A stretch of 64,000 nucleotides of DNA from Rugamonas apoptosis (GCF_014042355.1 NZ_JACEZU010000011.1:1-64000); one strand, 5' to 3'; counted from the stretch's first letter, positions 1-7,724 are shown. Notes: generated by a model from the letters alone, not told the origin. Translations and numbers: made by a program.

Positions 1-94
1 CTTCTATAACCGCCAGCGGCGTCACTCGCGCCTTGGCTACGTATCACCAGCATCGTTTGCCGCTGATTTCAGCAAACAGGCGCTGGCGGCTTGA
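1..94 (+). CDS. IS3-family transposase (OrfB), C-terminal end only
   Basis: The first 30 codons visible read YNRQRRHSRLGYVSP followed by ASFAADFSKQALAA and a TGA stop. The N-R-R-x-H-S-x-L-G-Y-x-S-P pattern is the conserved C-terminal signature of IS3-family DDE integrase-type transposases. The rest of the gene lies left of the window, so completeness and activity cannot be judged. Bases 95-125 just after the stop probably contain the right inverted repeat of the element, but the left end is not available to confirm it. Its presence marks the left edge of the accessory region. Confidence 0.8.
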   Translation, partial: FYNRQRRHSRLGYVSPASFAADFSKQALAA

Positions 95-184
95 AACGGA
101 AGTGTCCACTATTGACAGTACACCTCACCTGGAAAACCCGGGCGGCATGGTGACGTTTCAGGCTTCAGGCGAAATATTACGAAG

Positions 185-592
185 TTGGAGATAGACGGCG
201 GAGCTCGGATTACAACGCTCATGCTTGCCGAGATGATCCGGGTGAAGAATAACTTGGTTACGATCCTGGACGGAGGTTGGGGTACATACACAGTTCCAAA
301 TCTTCCGTTTAAGGTGGAGTGGCCGGTATTTGCAGTATTTCATACAACCGGCCTTAGAGCCCCTTCGGTTATTGGTTGCGTGATAAGAATCAAAGATCCA
401 TCTGGGCATATCGTGCTTCAGCATGACTTCCAATTTGAAAAGTTGGACGACGGAGTCGTTCGAGCTCTATATTCACAGGTTTTGTCGTTTGATGCTAACG
501 TGCTTGGCGCTTGGAATTTGGAGGTCGTTAGTGGCGAGTACGTGCTCGCGACGATGCCGGTTCACGTCTTGCTTGCAGAGTCCATGGATTGA
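185..592 (+). CDS. hypothetical protein, DUF6941-like
   Basis: A 135-residue protein that I relate by pattern to the DUF6941 family: an N-terminal strand with L-A-E/D, a 'VTILDGGW' segment, and a compact beta-rich domain ending in 'LEVVSGEYVLATMPVHV'. No enzymatic motif, signal peptide or membrane segment is visible. The function of the family is not known to me. The chosen start is TTG at 185, because the conserved N-terminal strand (ARITTLMLAE) lies partly upstream of the first in-frame ATG at 221. If ATG 221 is used, the protein loses 12 residues. It stands alone just right of the IS3 end. Confidence 0.5.
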   Translation: MEIDGGARITTLMLAEMIRVKNNLVTILDGGWGTYTVPNLPFKVEWPVFAVFHTTGLRAPSVIGCVIRIKDPSGHIVLQHDFQFEKLDDGVVRALYSQVLSFDANVLGAWNLEVVSGEYVLATMPVHVLLAESMD

Positions 593-707
593 AAGTTCGA
601 ATTTGAAATGACGCTCAGGACCAGACGGGGCACTCATCGCTTCAGGAAGTGGCCTGCTAAGCGTAGCGCTTACTCGGCAGAGGTTTTAATGCGCTTTCCG
701 ACCATAA

Positions 708-1147
708 CTATTGACAATCCCACAGGCTAAGCCATTCGGCTGGTGTGATGACCCTGACACCGCACACCTCTTTGAGTTCGTCCCTCTTGTCATTGATGCG
801 ACCATCCGTGGTGATGAAATAGCCGTGACGCGCACCAGCTTCGACAACATGGGTGGCATCTGCAAGGTACTTATCACGATTGCCGTTCCCTATGATGATT
901 TCTTCGACCAACACTCTTTTTCTTTCCTCGTCCGTCGATGGATTTATGGGGAAGGTGAACAGCATGCCGCTTGCCTTGTCCCTCGCCGGTATTGGAGTAC
1001 CAGGGGCGTCAACTTCGTCTTTGACTGACTTGGGCATGACGAACACCGCTTTACCAGCCTTGTGGAGCGCAGGATGCGGTTTCTATCGAGGTCGTTATCA
1101 TGCGCAACGAACATGCAGTTATCGAGGTAGTGGACGGTATTCCGCAT
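708..1147 (-). pseudogene. PIN-domain protein, frameshifted
   Basis: Two leftward frames together make a PIN-like protein. The first begins at 1147 with MRNTVHYLDNCMF (the N-terminal Asp of PIN nucleases). The second continues as LHKAGKAVFVMPKSVKDEVD, then DATHVVEAG, GYFITTDGRIN and a terminal P-A-E-W-L. The later segments carry the acidic D-x-x-H-x-x-x-A and T-x-D motifs of the fold. The frame changes near 1067-1078 and restoring it needs one extra base, so the gene is either broken or carries a sequencing error. PIN proteins are typically ribonucleases, often toxins. No convincing antitoxin gene was found beside it. Confidence 0.55.
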
Positions 1148-1201
1148 GTCACCGTGCTTCCCGCGTAGGTCGTGAACGTTCGGATTGCTGATCGGGTCCA
1201 T

Positions 1202-1356
1202 TGCGGAGTCCTGGCGGGTTTAAAGGGGTGCTCAATTATGACGCAGATCTGGGCCCATATACGGCGACGGCACCAAGCGGAAAATATCTTGTGGGCATCG
1301 CTGGCGCTGCGGTGCTCGGTAGGTGTACGCTGCCTCATTAGATCGAAGGAGGGACT
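1202..1356 (+). other. orphan reading-frame fragment between genes
   Basis: One rightward frame here reads GVLNYDADLGPYTATAPSGK, then YLVGIAGAAVLGR, and stops at about 1341. It has no plausible start and looks like the tail of a lost gene. The family is not recognised. A good ribosome-binding site (aaggaggg) for the next gene lies at its right end. Confidence 0.25.
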
Positions 1357-1575
1357 GTGGCGACCTACAAACAAATTCAAGATGATGTACGCGCAAGGAA
1401 CGGGCGAGTAATCAAGACTTGCTGGATTGCGCATGTGAAGGAGCAGAACGGGATGCACATGCGAGCAGCCCCAAACCGACTCTCCCCGGATGCGAGGGCG
1501 CATCCTTGCCCTGCGGAAGTGAGGCCCATGATTGAGGCGTCTATGCGCCGATTGGGTGTGCTGCCTTCAAAATAG
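1357..1575 (+). CDS. small conserved hypothetical protein (72 aa)
   Basis: A GTG-initiated 72-residue protein beginning MATYKQIQDDVRARNGR and ending MRRLGVLPSK. A strong ribosome-binding site (gatcgaaggaggga) sits just upstream and fixes the start. The pattern 'Y-K-x-I-Q ... K-T-C-W-I-A-H-V-K' followed by a Pro/Arg-rich middle is one I recognise from short proteins found on mobile elements and in accessory regions. No function is known to me. Its 3' end overlaps the 3' end of the convergent recombinase gene by about 35 bases. Confidence 0.6.
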   Translation: MATYKQIQDDVRARNGRVIKTCWIAHVKEQNGMHMRAAPNRLSPDARAHPCPAEVRPMIEASMRRLGVLPSK

Positions 1576-2119
1576 CGTACAGAGTAGCGCGACTGATACC
1601 GAATTCTGCTGCAAGAGCGGTCTTGTTTTCGCCTGCTCTAGCACGTTCACGCACTGCCGTGGCCTGTACTGGCGACAGCTTGGCACTTCGGCCCATATGC
1701 GTACCTGCTGCGCGTGCCTTGGCTTGGCCTTCTACCCTTCGTTCGTTAATCATCGCCAGCTCAAAGGCAGACACAGCACCCAGCATGGTTAGCAGCATCT
1801 TGTTCATGGCGTTGTCCTTGTCGCCAGTGAAGGTAAGCTGTTCCTTCTTGAAAGTGATGGCTACACCCTTGTCGGTCAACTGCTGCACCAGTGCCAGCAA
1901 ATCGGAGGTGTTACGGGCCAGTCGGCTGATTTCGTGAACCACTACGGTGTCGCCGTCGCGGACGTGTGACAGCATCGCCTGCAGGGCTGGACGGTTGGTG
2001 TCGCCACCACTGCACTTGTCCGTGAATACCTTGTCCAGTTCGATACCGTCCAACTGACGCACAGTGTTCTGACCTACCGAGCTAACCCGCACATAACCGA
2101 CCGTCTGACCCTTGCCCAT
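1541..2119 (-). CDS. serine recombinase (resolvase/invertase family)
   Basis: A small serine recombinase of about 190 residues. The N-terminal catalytic domain begins VGYVRVSSVGQN, with the nucleophilic Ser in the Y-x-R-V-S motif. The HEISRLARN segment supplies the conserved active-site Arg residues. The C-terminal part (about 150-190) is a resolvase-type helix-turn-helix, TALAAEFGISRATLYAIL. Such enzymes resolve transposon cointegrates or invert DNA segments. ATG 2119 (MGKGQTVGYV) is preferred to the upstream ATG at 2131 because it fits the family N-terminus. Bases 2120-2200 are AT-rich and could hold its res-type site, but I see no clear symmetrical subsites. No transposase partner is adjacent. 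Confidence 0.88.
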   Translation of the reverse strand: MGKGQTVGYVRVSSVGQNTVRQLDGIELDKVFTDKCSGGDTNRPALQAMLSHVRDGDTVVVHEISRLARNTSDLLALVQQLTDKGVAITFKKEQLTFTGDKDNAMNKMLLTMLGAVSAFELAMINERRVEGQAKARAAGTHMGRSAKLSPVQATAVRERARAGENKTALAAEFGISRATLYAILKAAHPIGA

Positions 2120-2579
2120 AACTTGCCTCATGTGTGAATGTGTAAGAGAAGTATAAAGAGCTTATCGGAATATGTAAAGAAACTGCAAGATATATACTTT
2201 CTGGACACGGTATTATGCGGGTTTGCAGGGAGGCAGCCGAAGTGAATGGAAAGTATGCCTTGTTGGATGCTTGAACGATCTATCAGCACCGATCAGTTCG
2301 GGAATTTTTTACGATATGATGGTTGACAATTATATGATTGTCGCTGTAAGATATGATTGCAGTAGATGATATCATGGTTGAGTAAGTTTGATTCGTTAGT
2401 CTTGTTAGTCTTTTGTAGTGAGTTTGTTTTATTAGTGAGAGCCTATTCTTATTTATATGATGTTTATACACAGGAGAAAATTATGACTGCCAATAAACTA
2501 CTTGATGATCGTAAGGCCAGCTTATGAGTTGGCAGAAATGCTAGCTGGATACCTTTTGTAATACTTCAAGGAGTTAAAG
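2120..2579. other. AT-rich intergenic region
   Basis: About 460 bases without an intact gene. Imperfect repeats related to 'atatgat' occur between 2318 and 2375. From 2483 a tiny frame with a good ribosome-binding site (caggagaaaatt) starts, but it is broken (see separate entry). The base composition is much lower in GC than the core genes, consistent with acquired DNA. Confidence 0.5.
2483..2561 (+). pseudogene. tiny frameshifted ORF upstream of padR
   Basis: ATG 2483, preceded by caggagaaaatt, encodes MTANKLLDDRKASL and stops at 2527. A +1 frame continues as AYELAEMLAGYLL and stops at 2561, about 18 bases before the padR start. The two halves look like one 26-residue peptide separated by a single-base shift. 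It could be a decayed gene, a leader peptide or a programmed shift. The family is unknown. Confidence 0.3.
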
Positions 2580-2897
2580 ATGAATTTATCAAAAAATGAG
2601 GCCGTAATTCTTGGGTTACTGGTTGCAGGCGAGCGAGAAATGTACGGTTTGGAAATGGTTAAGAAATCGGATGGGAAATTAAAGCTGGGCACCATATATG
2701 TAACACTTAGCAGACTGGAGGATAAGGGATTCTTGAAATCTCGAAAAGAAATGAATGATTCAGTAGTGCCGAGAAGGCTCTATGAGATTACTGGAAGCGG
2801 CACGCGTGAAATTCGAGCGTGGACAGCAGCAATGTCTGAATACCAAAACCAACTTTGTGGAGTAGAAAATGACGCAAGGATCGCCCAAGGATGTTGA
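2580..2897 (+). CDS. PadR-family transcriptional regulator
   Basis: A 105-residue winged-helix regulator. Residues 1-80 show the PadR pattern: ILGLLVAGEREMYGLEMVKK (first helices), LKLGTIYVTLSRLEDKGFL (recognition helix) and RRLYEITGSG (the wing 'R-R-x-Y-x-I-T'). The short C-terminal part would dimerise. The start is supported by an 'aaggag' ribosome-binding site. The last 29 bases overlap the next gene in another frame, so the pair is very likely translated together. PadR proteins commonly repress their own operon and the membrane or efflux gene beside it. The inducer here is unknown. Confidence 0.85.
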   Translation: MNLSKNEAVILGLLVAGEREMYGLEMVKKSDGKLKLGTIYVTLSRLEDKGFLKSRKEMNDSVVPRRLYEITGSGTREIRAWTAAMSEYQNQLCGVENDARIAQGC

Positions 2898-3417
2898 AGG
2901 AAAAAAAGAAATTAATACTGAGTCATTGGACGTTGAACACTATTTTCCAAAAGAAAGGAACGAAAAAGACTCTAGGACGGAAATTTTAAATAGGTATGAA
3001 AATTACGTCGTATGGAGCAGCGAAAATTCTAAGCGGGCTGCAAAGGTTTCTAATGAAGCAGCGAAACGTGCTGCGCTGGAATCAGAACTTATCCTACGAA
3101 GATATATAAGAAACGTCTTATTTGCACGTAAAAAAGGTGGGGAGGCACCTAAAATTGAGTCGGCTCCGGGCTATCAAATTTTCAAGATGCTCGAAATGGT
3201 TTGTAGTAAAAAGACGGTCGAACATGTGATTGAGCCTTTGCATGCGGAGTTCTTGCACGAATATTATCAAGCGTTAGAAGAAAAAAGAAAGTACAAGGCT
3301 GCAATTATTAATGTAAAAATGAAGATTTCGCTTGTTTACTGTGTTGTTAGTAGCAAATTCTTCGAAATTGTAGGAAAATGTATCCAAGCTGCTTTTAAAG
3401 CAAAGATCGGGAAGTAA
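2869..3417 (+). CDS. unknown protein co-translated with PadR
   Basis: A 182-residue protein of no family I recognise. The N-terminal 50 residues are charged (a notable 'DVEHYFPKERNEKD'). A helical, Ala/Lys/Glu-rich middle follows (NSKRAAKVSNEAAKRAALE) and could form a coiled coil. Near residues 155-175 is a moderately hydrophobic stretch (ISLVYCVVSSKFFEIVGKCI) that might be an amphipathic or membrane-associated helix. It overlaps padR by 29 bases and ends just before a strong terminator, so padR and this gene form a complete two-gene unit. By analogy with other PadR units it is the likely regulated product. Function not assigned. Confidence 0.6.
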   Translation: MTQGSPKDVEGKKEINTESLDVEHYFPKERNEKDSRTEILNRYENYVVWSSENSKRAAKVSNEAAKRAALESELILRRYIRNVLFARKKGGEAPKIESAPGYQIFKMLEMVCSKKTVEHVIEPLHAEFLHEYYQALEEKRKYKAAIINVKMKISLVYCVVSSKFFEIVGKCIQAAFKAKIGK

Positions 3418-3530
3418 AAATTATCTTTCCCGACTATTGTTCCAGTAACCATATTGGAAAACAGCTGATTATAATTAGCGTTATTACAGTCAACAGTCTT
3501 TAATTTGACGATATAGATTACTATGTGAAA

Positions 3531-3554
3531 GGGGCTACATTTTGAGCCCCTTTT
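3531..3554 (+). terminator. rho-independent terminator of the padR unit
   Basis: The stem ggggct / agcccc with an 8-base loop is followed directly by TTTT. It lies about 110 bases downstream of the padR-partner stop codon. Confidence 0.75.
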
Positions 3555-3559
3555 GTACA

Positions 3560-3640
3560 TTTGGATTTGGATTTGGATTTGGATTTGGATTTGGATTTGG
3601 ATTTGGATTTGGATTTGGATTTGGATTTGGATTTGGATTT
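3560..3640. repeat. hexanucleotide tandem repeat, (TTTGGA)13
   Basis: Thirteen uninterrupted copies of TTTGGA plus a trailing TTT run from 3560 to 3640, immediately after the terminator of the padR unit. The copies are identical. A pure array of this length is expected to change copy number by slippage. There is no reading frame through it that belongs to a recognisable gene. Confidence 0.95.
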
Positions 3641-3642
3641 TT

Positions 3643-4206
3643 AGATTATGGCGATTTCTTTGTTTATCTCAAAGGCTTACAAGTTTAAATTAATCCCTGG
3701 CTCCTTCCAAATCGCCGTATCTATTTTTTCACAAGTCAGCCGTTGTTTGTTGCATATTCGTTTGGATTGCGTTACGCGTCCCGATCAACTTGCAGACGGC
3801 ACATGGAGCTCAGAGCGAAGGTCACTTCCATCCTTCTGGGTGTTATTTGCTGGAAGTTGATCTCGAAGCCGGCTCGTGCCATCTTGTACGCGTTGTTCAG
3901 GTCTTCCAGTACTGAGATATGGCATAACAGGATGCCAAGCTTCACAGGCATGCCTTTCTGGACGCAAAGACAACTTTGAAAGTCAATCGCATGCACCAAA
4001 AATTCTTGACAAGTGGAAATTTTTAAGAAATAATGCGCACCTCGCTGACGTTCTCCGATGTTGGCAAGCCTACCTTCCTATAGATCCCCCTTTATGAGCC
4101 ACTCCCTTTTCGAAGGGATATTTGCGCTTTCAATCGATCAATGCTCCTTCGCACTACCGATTCCGGTCGAGTACGTGTTTTATTCATTTCGAATATGGAG
4201 TCACTA
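3643..4206. other. intergenic stretch without a recognised gene
   Basis: About 560 bases. The only candidate is a leftward frame from about 3999 or 3951 (segment MPVKLGILLCHISVLEDLNN) to 3772, with no family match that I can name and no good ribosome-binding site. I see no RNA gene. The right end holds the leader of the AlpA-type gene. Confidence 0.4.
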
Positions 4207-4446
4207 ATGCAAACGAATCAAAGTCATACTCAAATCCCCCATCAACCAATGCGATGCCTGAAGGTTGGTGACGTAGCTCAGAAATTAGGCATCGGCGTAT
4301 CCACTGTTTGGCAAAAGCTTAAAGATGATCCAACTTTCCCTCGGAGCTTCCCGCTCTTTGGAAGTGGCAAGGCAACACGCTGGCGAGAAACTGACATTGA
4401 TAATTTCATCATCTCGCGATTGCAGAGTGCAGCCTTATCTCGCTAA
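4207..4446 (+). CDS. AlpA-type helix-turn-helix regulator
   Basis: A small DNA-binding protein of about 79 residues. The segment CLKVGDVAQKLGIGVSTVWQ followed by KLKDDPTFPRSFPL and TRWRETDIDNFI is the AlpA / MerR-like excisionase pattern: helix-turn-helix, then 'F-P-x-P', then a 'W-x-x-x-D-I-x-x-F' wing. Members of this family activate integrase or excisionase genes of prophages and integrative elements. The start at 4207 is preferred because a 'ggag' lies 6 bases upstream. A longer frame opens at 4141. No integrase gene is present nearby. It is followed after 21 bases by an unknown gene in the same direction. Confidence 0.75.
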   Translation: MQTNQSHTQIPHQPMRCLKVGDVAQKLGIGVSTVWQKLKDDPTFPRSFPLFGSGKATRWRETDIDNFIISRLQSAALSR

Positions 4447-4467
4447 AGATCAAGGAAAGGAAATATC

Positions 4468-5139
4468 TTGCAAATATCAAAACGAGACAGAGATGCAGAT
4501 AGGACGCTAGTTAAATGGGCAGTGGAAACGTTCATGGAGGAGTCTAACGGGCAAAAAATTCTGGCCGTGGTTCAAACTCTCAAACAGTGGCGAAAACGCG
4601 AAGATAATACGTTGCAGGCACTTACCGAATCCGAAGTCGTCAAGCTGATCCAAGTCGTCAAAAAAGAAATCAATCGAGCAATTTACGATACTGCATATAG
4701 GCGCTACAAGAAAATGGCACCACTGCTTTGCAGTCTTGAAGGCCAGGAAAAATACAAATTGCTTCATCTGAATTTGGCCATCGCACTACCTGGCTGGATG
4801 ACTGAAAAAGAAGGAATGCAGATAGTGGAAGCCACTCTGGGAAATAAGGAATGGTGTAGGCCACGGAGCACGATAAAGAAGGCTTGGACCCCAGAAAAAT
4901 GGTTCAAATATATGACGAAGGAGCATGGCACTCTTTTACTGGAAGTGTGCCATTTTCCATCTCGCTTGACCCCTTCCAGTTATATCTCACCTAAGTACCT
5001 CCAAAACCCCAATCCACAGTACATGCTAGAGCGCTTTAGCAACCCACCATCACGCGAGCAAAAGAGTAAATCGAAGCTTGCGTCTCCACCCACAATACCG
5101 GAATCAGCTTGTAGACGCGGTCAGTTGTCCTTGTCTTGA
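4468..5139 (+). CDS. unknown protein downstream of AlpA-type regulator
   Basis: A 223-residue protein with no family that I recognise. It is rich in Lys, Glu and aromatic residues, without signal peptide or membrane helix. Notable segments are 'LIQVVKKEINRAIYDTAYRRYKK', split here as LIQVVKKEINR and AIYDTAYRRYKK, then 'ALPGWMTEKEG' and 'WTPEKWFKYM'. The start is taken as TTG 4468, supported by 'aaggaaagg' upstream; no ATG lies near. Lying directly after alpA and before a strong terminator, it is probably a cargo or replication-type gene of a degraded integrative element. Function is not assigned. Confidence 0.5.
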   Translation: MQISKRDRDADRTLVKWAVETFMEESNGQKILAVVQTLKQWRKREDNTLQALTESEVVKLIQVVKKEINRAIYDTAYRRYKKMAPLLCSLEGQEKYKLLHLNLAIALPGWMTEKEGMQIVEATLGNKEWCRPRSTIKKAWTPEKWFKYMTKEHGTLLLEVCHFPSRLTPSSYISPKYLQNPNPQYMLERFSNPPSREQKSKSKLASPPTIPESACRRGQLSLS

Positions 5140-5176
5140 TTCCGCACGCAAACATCTGCTGTTGTGCTACGAGTTT

Positions 5177-5215
5177 AATCCAAAGCAAAGCCGACTCGGC
5201 TTGCTTTGGATTTTT
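5177..5215 (+). terminator. rho-independent terminator
   Basis: The left arm aatccaaagcaaagccga pairs with tcggcttgctttggatt (one bulged A), followed by a T-run. It closes the alpA / unknown gene unit. Confidence 0.75.
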
Positions 5216-5368
5216 GTTGCCTTTTGCTTTGCAATTGCAAGCTCGGGAACGACTTTTCCTTGTTGTAGAGAGATGTTTATTGAGTAGGGCACAATGGCGG
5301 TGCTGTCGAAAAACGCCTTGCAAACCGAGTGGAATTTCGGCCTTACCAAACTACGTGAGGACACTTTG

Positions 5369-6013
5369 TTAGTATGCTACCGCGCCCATATTTATCACCC
5401 CCTTCAATCGCTCCGGATAATCAAGCTTTTGCTTTTTACATTCCTTCATGAACAACTGATATTGTTTAAAATTTGGCAAAAGAACAATCGCCTCCTCAAT
5501 ATCGAAATTGAAATCCTGAGGATGCCTCCATTCTCGCTCGTGTGTCCAATCAATGAAATTATCCGTCTTGCCCAACTCCAGGTTTACAATTCTCCAGTAC
5601 TCTGATTCAGGAAGAATCTTTTTTGCTGCTGTCGTTGGTTCGTACACTACTGGGCGAGCCCCCTTTTCAAAGGCATATGGCTTTGGAAACATCACCCCAG
5701 CGCCGTTATAGCGGACCTTCGAATCAGGATTCTGTTTTTTGTACTTTTGTTCATATAGGATGTTTTGCGCAATACCAGTCAATGGTGCATCTTGAAAACA
5801 AACTGCTGGGGTTTTTCCCACAATGAATCCGCTAGTGGTTGTACTGGCAATGATCTTTCTATCATTCAGAATTTTAATCAAAAGAATTGCCAAGGAAAGC
5901 TTCTCATCTTTTACATTTTTGTTATTTTCGACCCTTGTCAAATGTACGACACATGTCGACAAGTCAGACCGTTCCGCGATTCTGTTCTTCCAAGTATCTT
6001 CTTTGATTCCCAT
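5369..6013 (-). CDS. AbiGi/DUF2971-like protein, possible phage-defence gene
   Basis: A 214-residue protein when started at ATG 6013, which has an 'aaagga' site upstream. The order of motifs is an N-terminal 'VVHLTR' strand, then a loop leading to TPAVCFQDAPLTGI, then YGVMF-like and KPYAFEKGA segments, and finally DWTHEREWRHP. This 'T ... V-C-F-x-D-x-P-L ... E-R-E-W-R' arrangement recalls AbiGi and DUF2971 proteins, some of which are linked to abortive infection or have an ADP-ribosyltransferase-like fold. The relation is by pattern only. It is a single gene with no co-directional partner; the neighbouring leftward gene is separated by a terminator. Confidence 0.45.
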   Translation of the reverse strand: MGIKEDTWKNRIAERSDLSTCVVHLTRVENNKNVKDEKLSLAILLIKILNDRKIIASTTTSGFIVGKTPAVCFQDAPLTGIAQNILYEQKYKKQNPDSKVRYNGAGVMFPKPYAFEKGARPVVYEPTTAAKKILPESEYWRIVNLELGKTDNFIDWTHEREWRHPQDFNFDIEEAIVLLPNFKQYQLFMKECKKQKLDYPERLKGVINMGAVAY

Positions 6014-6195
6014 CAGTGTATTCCTTTTAGTATGGGGATTCTGAGCGTGGCTGTTGATGTTGGGCAATGATAACTATAACTCAACCATTGCTCGGTGTCA
6101 GGAAAAATCCAAGCTGCAACCTCATGAAATTTGTGCGCTTGGGTTGAGCCTGCCTGCTTTCTAGCAATTTATGCAAAAAATATGAATGCAAATAA

Positions 6196-6230
6196 AAAAC
6201 GGTGAGCATTTCTGCTCACCGTTTTTCTTT
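6196..6230 (-). terminator. strong hairpin terminator (both directions possible)
   Basis: A perfect 13-bp stem aaaacggtgagca / tgctcaccgtttt with a 4-base loop and flanking A and T runs. It sits just downstream of the leftward LprI-like gene and isolates the AbiGi-like gene from it. Confidence 0.8.
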
Positions 6231-6248
6231 TTAGGGTTCCCCGAACTG

Positions 6249-7640
6249 CTAGAACTTGTTTAATTCGACTAGGCGCTGTTCAGTAAACTGAATGGTGCAT
6301 TTCAAGTCTTGTTTGCATGTGGCTTCCTTTTTTCGAATCCAGGCAATTTCAGACTGTTTGAGTTCTGCTCGCCTTTCTGCGGGCAAGCCTTTGATGAGGC
6401 CTGCATAGACCCTATTCAATTCCGCATCTACGATATACAGACGCTTATGGTCAGGTTCAGCAGGATCGTCCATTGGTTGAGCATTTCGGGCTGAAAGAAT
6501 GGCATCCTTCTCCTCGGCTTCGCTGTGGGGTGTTTCTTGAACTGAGGGACGTATCTCTGATATTGGTGCCGGAACTTCGCTGCTTCCTGCAATTTTGACG
6601 TCATGAGCATCGTAGCCGCCTGCTTTAACAATGATGGCGGGATTTAACTGGACTTTTTTGGTGTTGGCATCGAAGCCTGCGACGACCGCTTTAACTTTGA
6701 TCACGCTGCACCCTGGCAGGCTTTCGATCACTTTGCTTTCATCTGGGGTGCGCGACGACAGCAGCACATTGGTATCCGGCTGCGCCATCTGCACCTGTGC
6801 TGGTGGCGTTACTCGGTTTGCTAGTTCGTCGCACTTCGTAGAAATATGAAAAGCGCCAGCACCAGCAGGCTTGATGTTATCAACCACCAGATCCCATATG
6901 ATTACAGTGCCTTTCGCCTTAGTCATAGCATCTAGCACTGCTTTGCTTCGCGCCGCCTGTGGTGCTTCCGTGACTTTTTCAGTACCCGAAAGGCGCATGA
7001 AGGCGGCCATTTGATTGTCGGGCGGGGCTGCCCCTAGTTCAGTCAGTTTATTCGCTTCTGGGCCTGTTACGTCGGCTTGTACTAACTTAGCCAATGCTTC
7101 CGCACTGGCTCCAGCAGCCACAGTTGCTTGCGGAGCGCCAACGCCGACTGGCGCTTCCACGACAGGCTCGGATGCTTGGTCCTTGGTGCCAAGCATAGAA
7201 ACTACGCCACCACTACCAATGACCACCAGAACAGCCACGATGGCTATAAGCCATCCCTTACCTCCACCCTTGTGCAAAGTTGCGGATACATCGGTTGTCG
7301 CACTTATAGATGGATTCGGCTTCGCACTGGTCAACACCAAAATGCCCCCGATGAACGCCAGTGCCATGAAGATTGCTACAAACGTGCCGCCCAACACTGC
7401 ACCAAGTACAGCCGAAATTATGAGCCCCCATCCAGCCGGTTTCGCCTTCGAAAACGAAATGGCGGCAAATACGATCACCAAAAATGAAAAGATCACGCCC
7501 CCCCAGCCAAGCCCTACTACGGTGCTTGCACGCTCAGCTTGAAATGCCGATGCCACGCCACCGAAGACTAAAGTGACTAGCGCCGCTATGACGGCGAATA
7601 TACCTGCGATGATGCCGATCACTCCACCCGTTTTGTTCAT
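6249..7640 (-). CDS. membrane protein with C-terminal LprI-like (DUF1311) domain
   Basis: A 463-residue protein starting at ATG 7640 (MNKTGGVIGIIAGIFAV), preceded by an 'agaggt' site. A longer frame from 7991 would overlap the divergent regulator and is rejected. The N-terminal 120 residues contain four hydrophobic helices in a DUF4064-like pattern. A further single helix (GWLIAIVAVLVVIGSGGVV) follows at about 150. A roughly 200-residue Ala/Pro-rich extracytoplasmic part leads to a C-terminal domain with 'ELNRVYAGLIKGLP' and 'IAWIRKKEATC', typical of LprI/DUF1311. Known LprI proteins bind or inhibit lysozyme. It is divergent from an XRE gene across a palindromic operator candidate. Confidence 0.7.
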   Translation of the reverse strand: MNKTGGVIGIIAGIFAVIAALVTLVFGGVASAFQAERASTVVGLGWGGVIFSFLVIVFAAISFSKAKPAGWGLIISAVLGAVLGGTFVAIFMALAFIGGILVLTSAKPNPSISATTDVSATLHKGGGKGWLIAIVAVLVVIGSGGVVSMLGTKDQASEPVVEAPVGVGAPQATVAAGASAEALAKLVQADVTGPEANKLTELGAAPPDNQMAAFMRLSGTEKVTEAPQAARSKAVLDAMTKAKGTVIIWDLVVDNIKPAGAGAFHISTKCDELANRVTPPAQVQMAQPDTNVLLSSRTPDESKVIESLPGCSVIKVKAVVAGFDANTKKVQLNPAIIVKAGGYDAHDVKIAGSSEVPAPISEIRPSVQETPHSEAEEKDAILSARNAQPMDDPAEPDHKRLYIVDAELNRVYAGLIKGLPAERRAELKQSEIAWIRKKEATCKQDLKCTIQFTEQRLVELNKF

Positions 7641-7701
7641 GTATGACCTCTGTTTCCTGTTGAAAAAATTAGTGTTAATTTCTTCAATTATACGCGGAAC
7701 A

Positions 7702-7724
7702 TCACCTAATTGAAATTTAGGTGA
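7702..7724. promoter_or_regulatory. palindromic operator candidate between divergent genes
   Basis: A perfect inverted repeat tcacctaa - 7 bases - ttaggtga lies between the leftward membrane gene (start 7640) and the rightward XRE gene (start 7789). The XRE protein is the obvious candidate ligand. A second, weaker inverted repeat (gtggcc / ggccac) lies at about 7764-7782. Confidence 0.5.

Noticed and set aside
3560-3640. CRISPR array or telomere-like repeat
   Set aside because: The units are six bases with no spacers and no cas genes, so it is a simple tandem repeat.
3772-3999. Leftward 75-codon frame in the gap before alpA
   Set aside because: It has no ribosome-binding site and no family match I can name. 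It is kept only as a note in the intergenic entry.
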